DNA of 64,000 nt from Polaribacter sp. MED152 (lineage in GTDB: Bacteria > Bacteroidota > Bacteroidia > Flavobacteriales > Flavobacteriaceae): NCBI RefSeq assembly GCF_000152945.2, contig NC_020830.1, forward strand, positions 310,001 to 374,000, in the 5' to 3' direction. Both the position numbers and the translations under genes were made by a program. Below the pieces are notes generated by a model, which had not been told where the DNA came from, searched no databases, and was given only the letters and a program-made list of their open reading frames with translations. Of this stretch, positions 63,405 to 64,000 are shown in pieces (positions within the stretch are counted from its first letter, which is position 1; the number at the start of each line of letters is the position of its first letter).

Positions 63405-64000
63405 ATGAAAAACTCAAATAAATTAGGTATAAATTCAACCTGCGTTCATGTGGGAGAAGTGAAGGATGAGCAGTTCAAAGGTGCAGTATCACCTATGTAT
63501 ATGTCTACATCTTATGCTTTTGATGGAGTAGATATTAAACGATATCCACGTTATTATAATACTCCAAATCAAGAAATGCTATGTAAAAAAATAGCAGCAT
63601 TAGAAAATACAGAAGCTGGATTAATTTTTAGCTCTGGAATGGCTGCAATTTCATCAGCAATGCTAGCCTTCTTAAAAAAGGGAGACCATGTAATAGTGCA
63701 GCAAGTTATTTATGGAGGTACTTATAACTTTATTGTTTCTGAGTTTGATAAATATGGAATAGATTATTCTTTTACTGAATCTGATAAGTCAGAAGATTTT
63801 AAAGCTTTAATTAAAGAAAATACGAAAGTACTATACATAGAAACTCCATCAAATCCATTATTGGGGATCACAGATATGCTAGCTATTAGTAACATCGCTA
63901 AAGAAAATAATATTTTAACGATGATCGATAATACTTTTGCTTCACCTATAAATCAAAATCCTTATGATTTTGGTATTGATATTGTAATTCATTCTGCAAC
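63405..64000 (+). CDS. Cys/Met metabolism PLP-dependent enzyme (partial, 3' end outside window)
   Basis: 198 residues are visible from the ATG at 63405. It starts INSTCVHVGEVKDEQFKGAV and has YNTPNQEMLCKKIAALE, LIFSSGMAAISSAMLAFLKK, YIETPSNPLLGITD and MIDNTFASPINQNPYDFG, ending at HSAT just before the PLP Lys. This is the trans-sulfuration family (cystathionine gamma-synthase or beta/gamma-lyase, methionine gamma-lyase). The specific reaction cannot be decided without the C-terminus. It is divergent from the DUF2520 gene. Confidence 0.93.
   Translation, partial: MKNSNKLGINSTCVHVGEVKDEQFKGAVSPMYMSTSYAFDGVDIKRYPRYYNTPNQEMLCKKIAALENTEAGLIFSSGMAAISSAMLAFLKKGDHVIVQQVIYGGTYNFIVSEFDKYGIDYSFTESDKSEDFKALIKENTKVLYIETPSNPLLGITDMLAISNIAKENNILTMIDNTFASPINQNPYDFGIDIVIHSA

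Overview
The window is about 64 kb of AT-rich chromosome from a Bacteroidetes bacterium, almost certainly a member of the Flavobacteriaceae (Polaribacter/Tenacibaculum-like). The evidence is: promoter boxes of the TAnnTTTG type, few Shine-Dalgarno sequences, Bacteroidetes-typical families (DUF3857, DUF4290, DUF4384, CHRD lipoproteins, surface lipoproteins with an acidic tract after the lipobox Cys), LuxC-like acyl-CoA reductase beside a dicluster ferredoxin, and a mitochondrial-type aconitase. It reads as core chromosome. I see no insertion sequence, prophage, CRISPR array, tRNA or rRNA. The one stable RNA gene is rnpB.

Layout. 1-3.1 kb: a secreted papain-like protease and a secreted three-repeat protein (cut by the window edge). 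3.2-11.3 kb: a seven-gene minus-strand run (acyl-CoA reductase, serC, serA, DUF1015, YggS, exonuclease/GIY-YIG fusion, DUF3857), divergent from a ferredoxin. 11.8-18.0 kb: a CarboxypepD_reg-like protein, ychF, a small membrane protein, gcvT, a secreted Xaa-Pro aminopeptidase and a VF530 protein. 18.1-25.4 kb (minus): topB, a small membrane protein coupled to tex, a GNAT enzyme, an FAH-family enzyme and lysA. 25.7-30.3 kb: topoisomerase IV parE-parC. 30.3-34.7 kb: a vitamin B12 locus, with a BtuF-like lipoprotein overlapping guaC and, divergently, a cobalamin riboswitch followed by a BtuB-like receptor. 35-43.2 kb: uvrD/pcrA, DUF4290, murA, a NUMOD4/HNH-like gene, grpE-dnaJ and rnpB. 43.4-51.5 kb: aconitase, an MFS transporter, HMG-CoA lyase, a frameshifted five-repeat CHRD lipoprotein and a 5'-nucleotidase-family lipoprotein. 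51.5-64 kb: a DEAD-box helicase, a TlpA-like lipoprotein without CXXC, an ABC-F protein, divergent oxyR/dps, a PagL-like deacylase, 3-hydroxyacyl-CoA dehydrogenase, a Gfo/Idh oxidoreductase, pcm, DUF2147, kdsC, DUF2520 and the start of a trans-sulfuration PLP enzyme.

I do not see a clearly new multi-gene system. The most interesting points are: a CHRD gene with two single-base deletions inside a segment otherwise identical to its neighbouring repeat; an ABC-F protein in which both halves of one composite ATP site are degenerate; MurA with Asp in place of the fosfomycin-reactive Cys; a divergent SerA with altered catalytic residues; a lone homing-endonuclease-like gene between murA and grpE; and several structured non-coding stretches (two tandem palindromes before ychF, a hairpin cluster before gcvT, a REP-like element near 18.07 kb).
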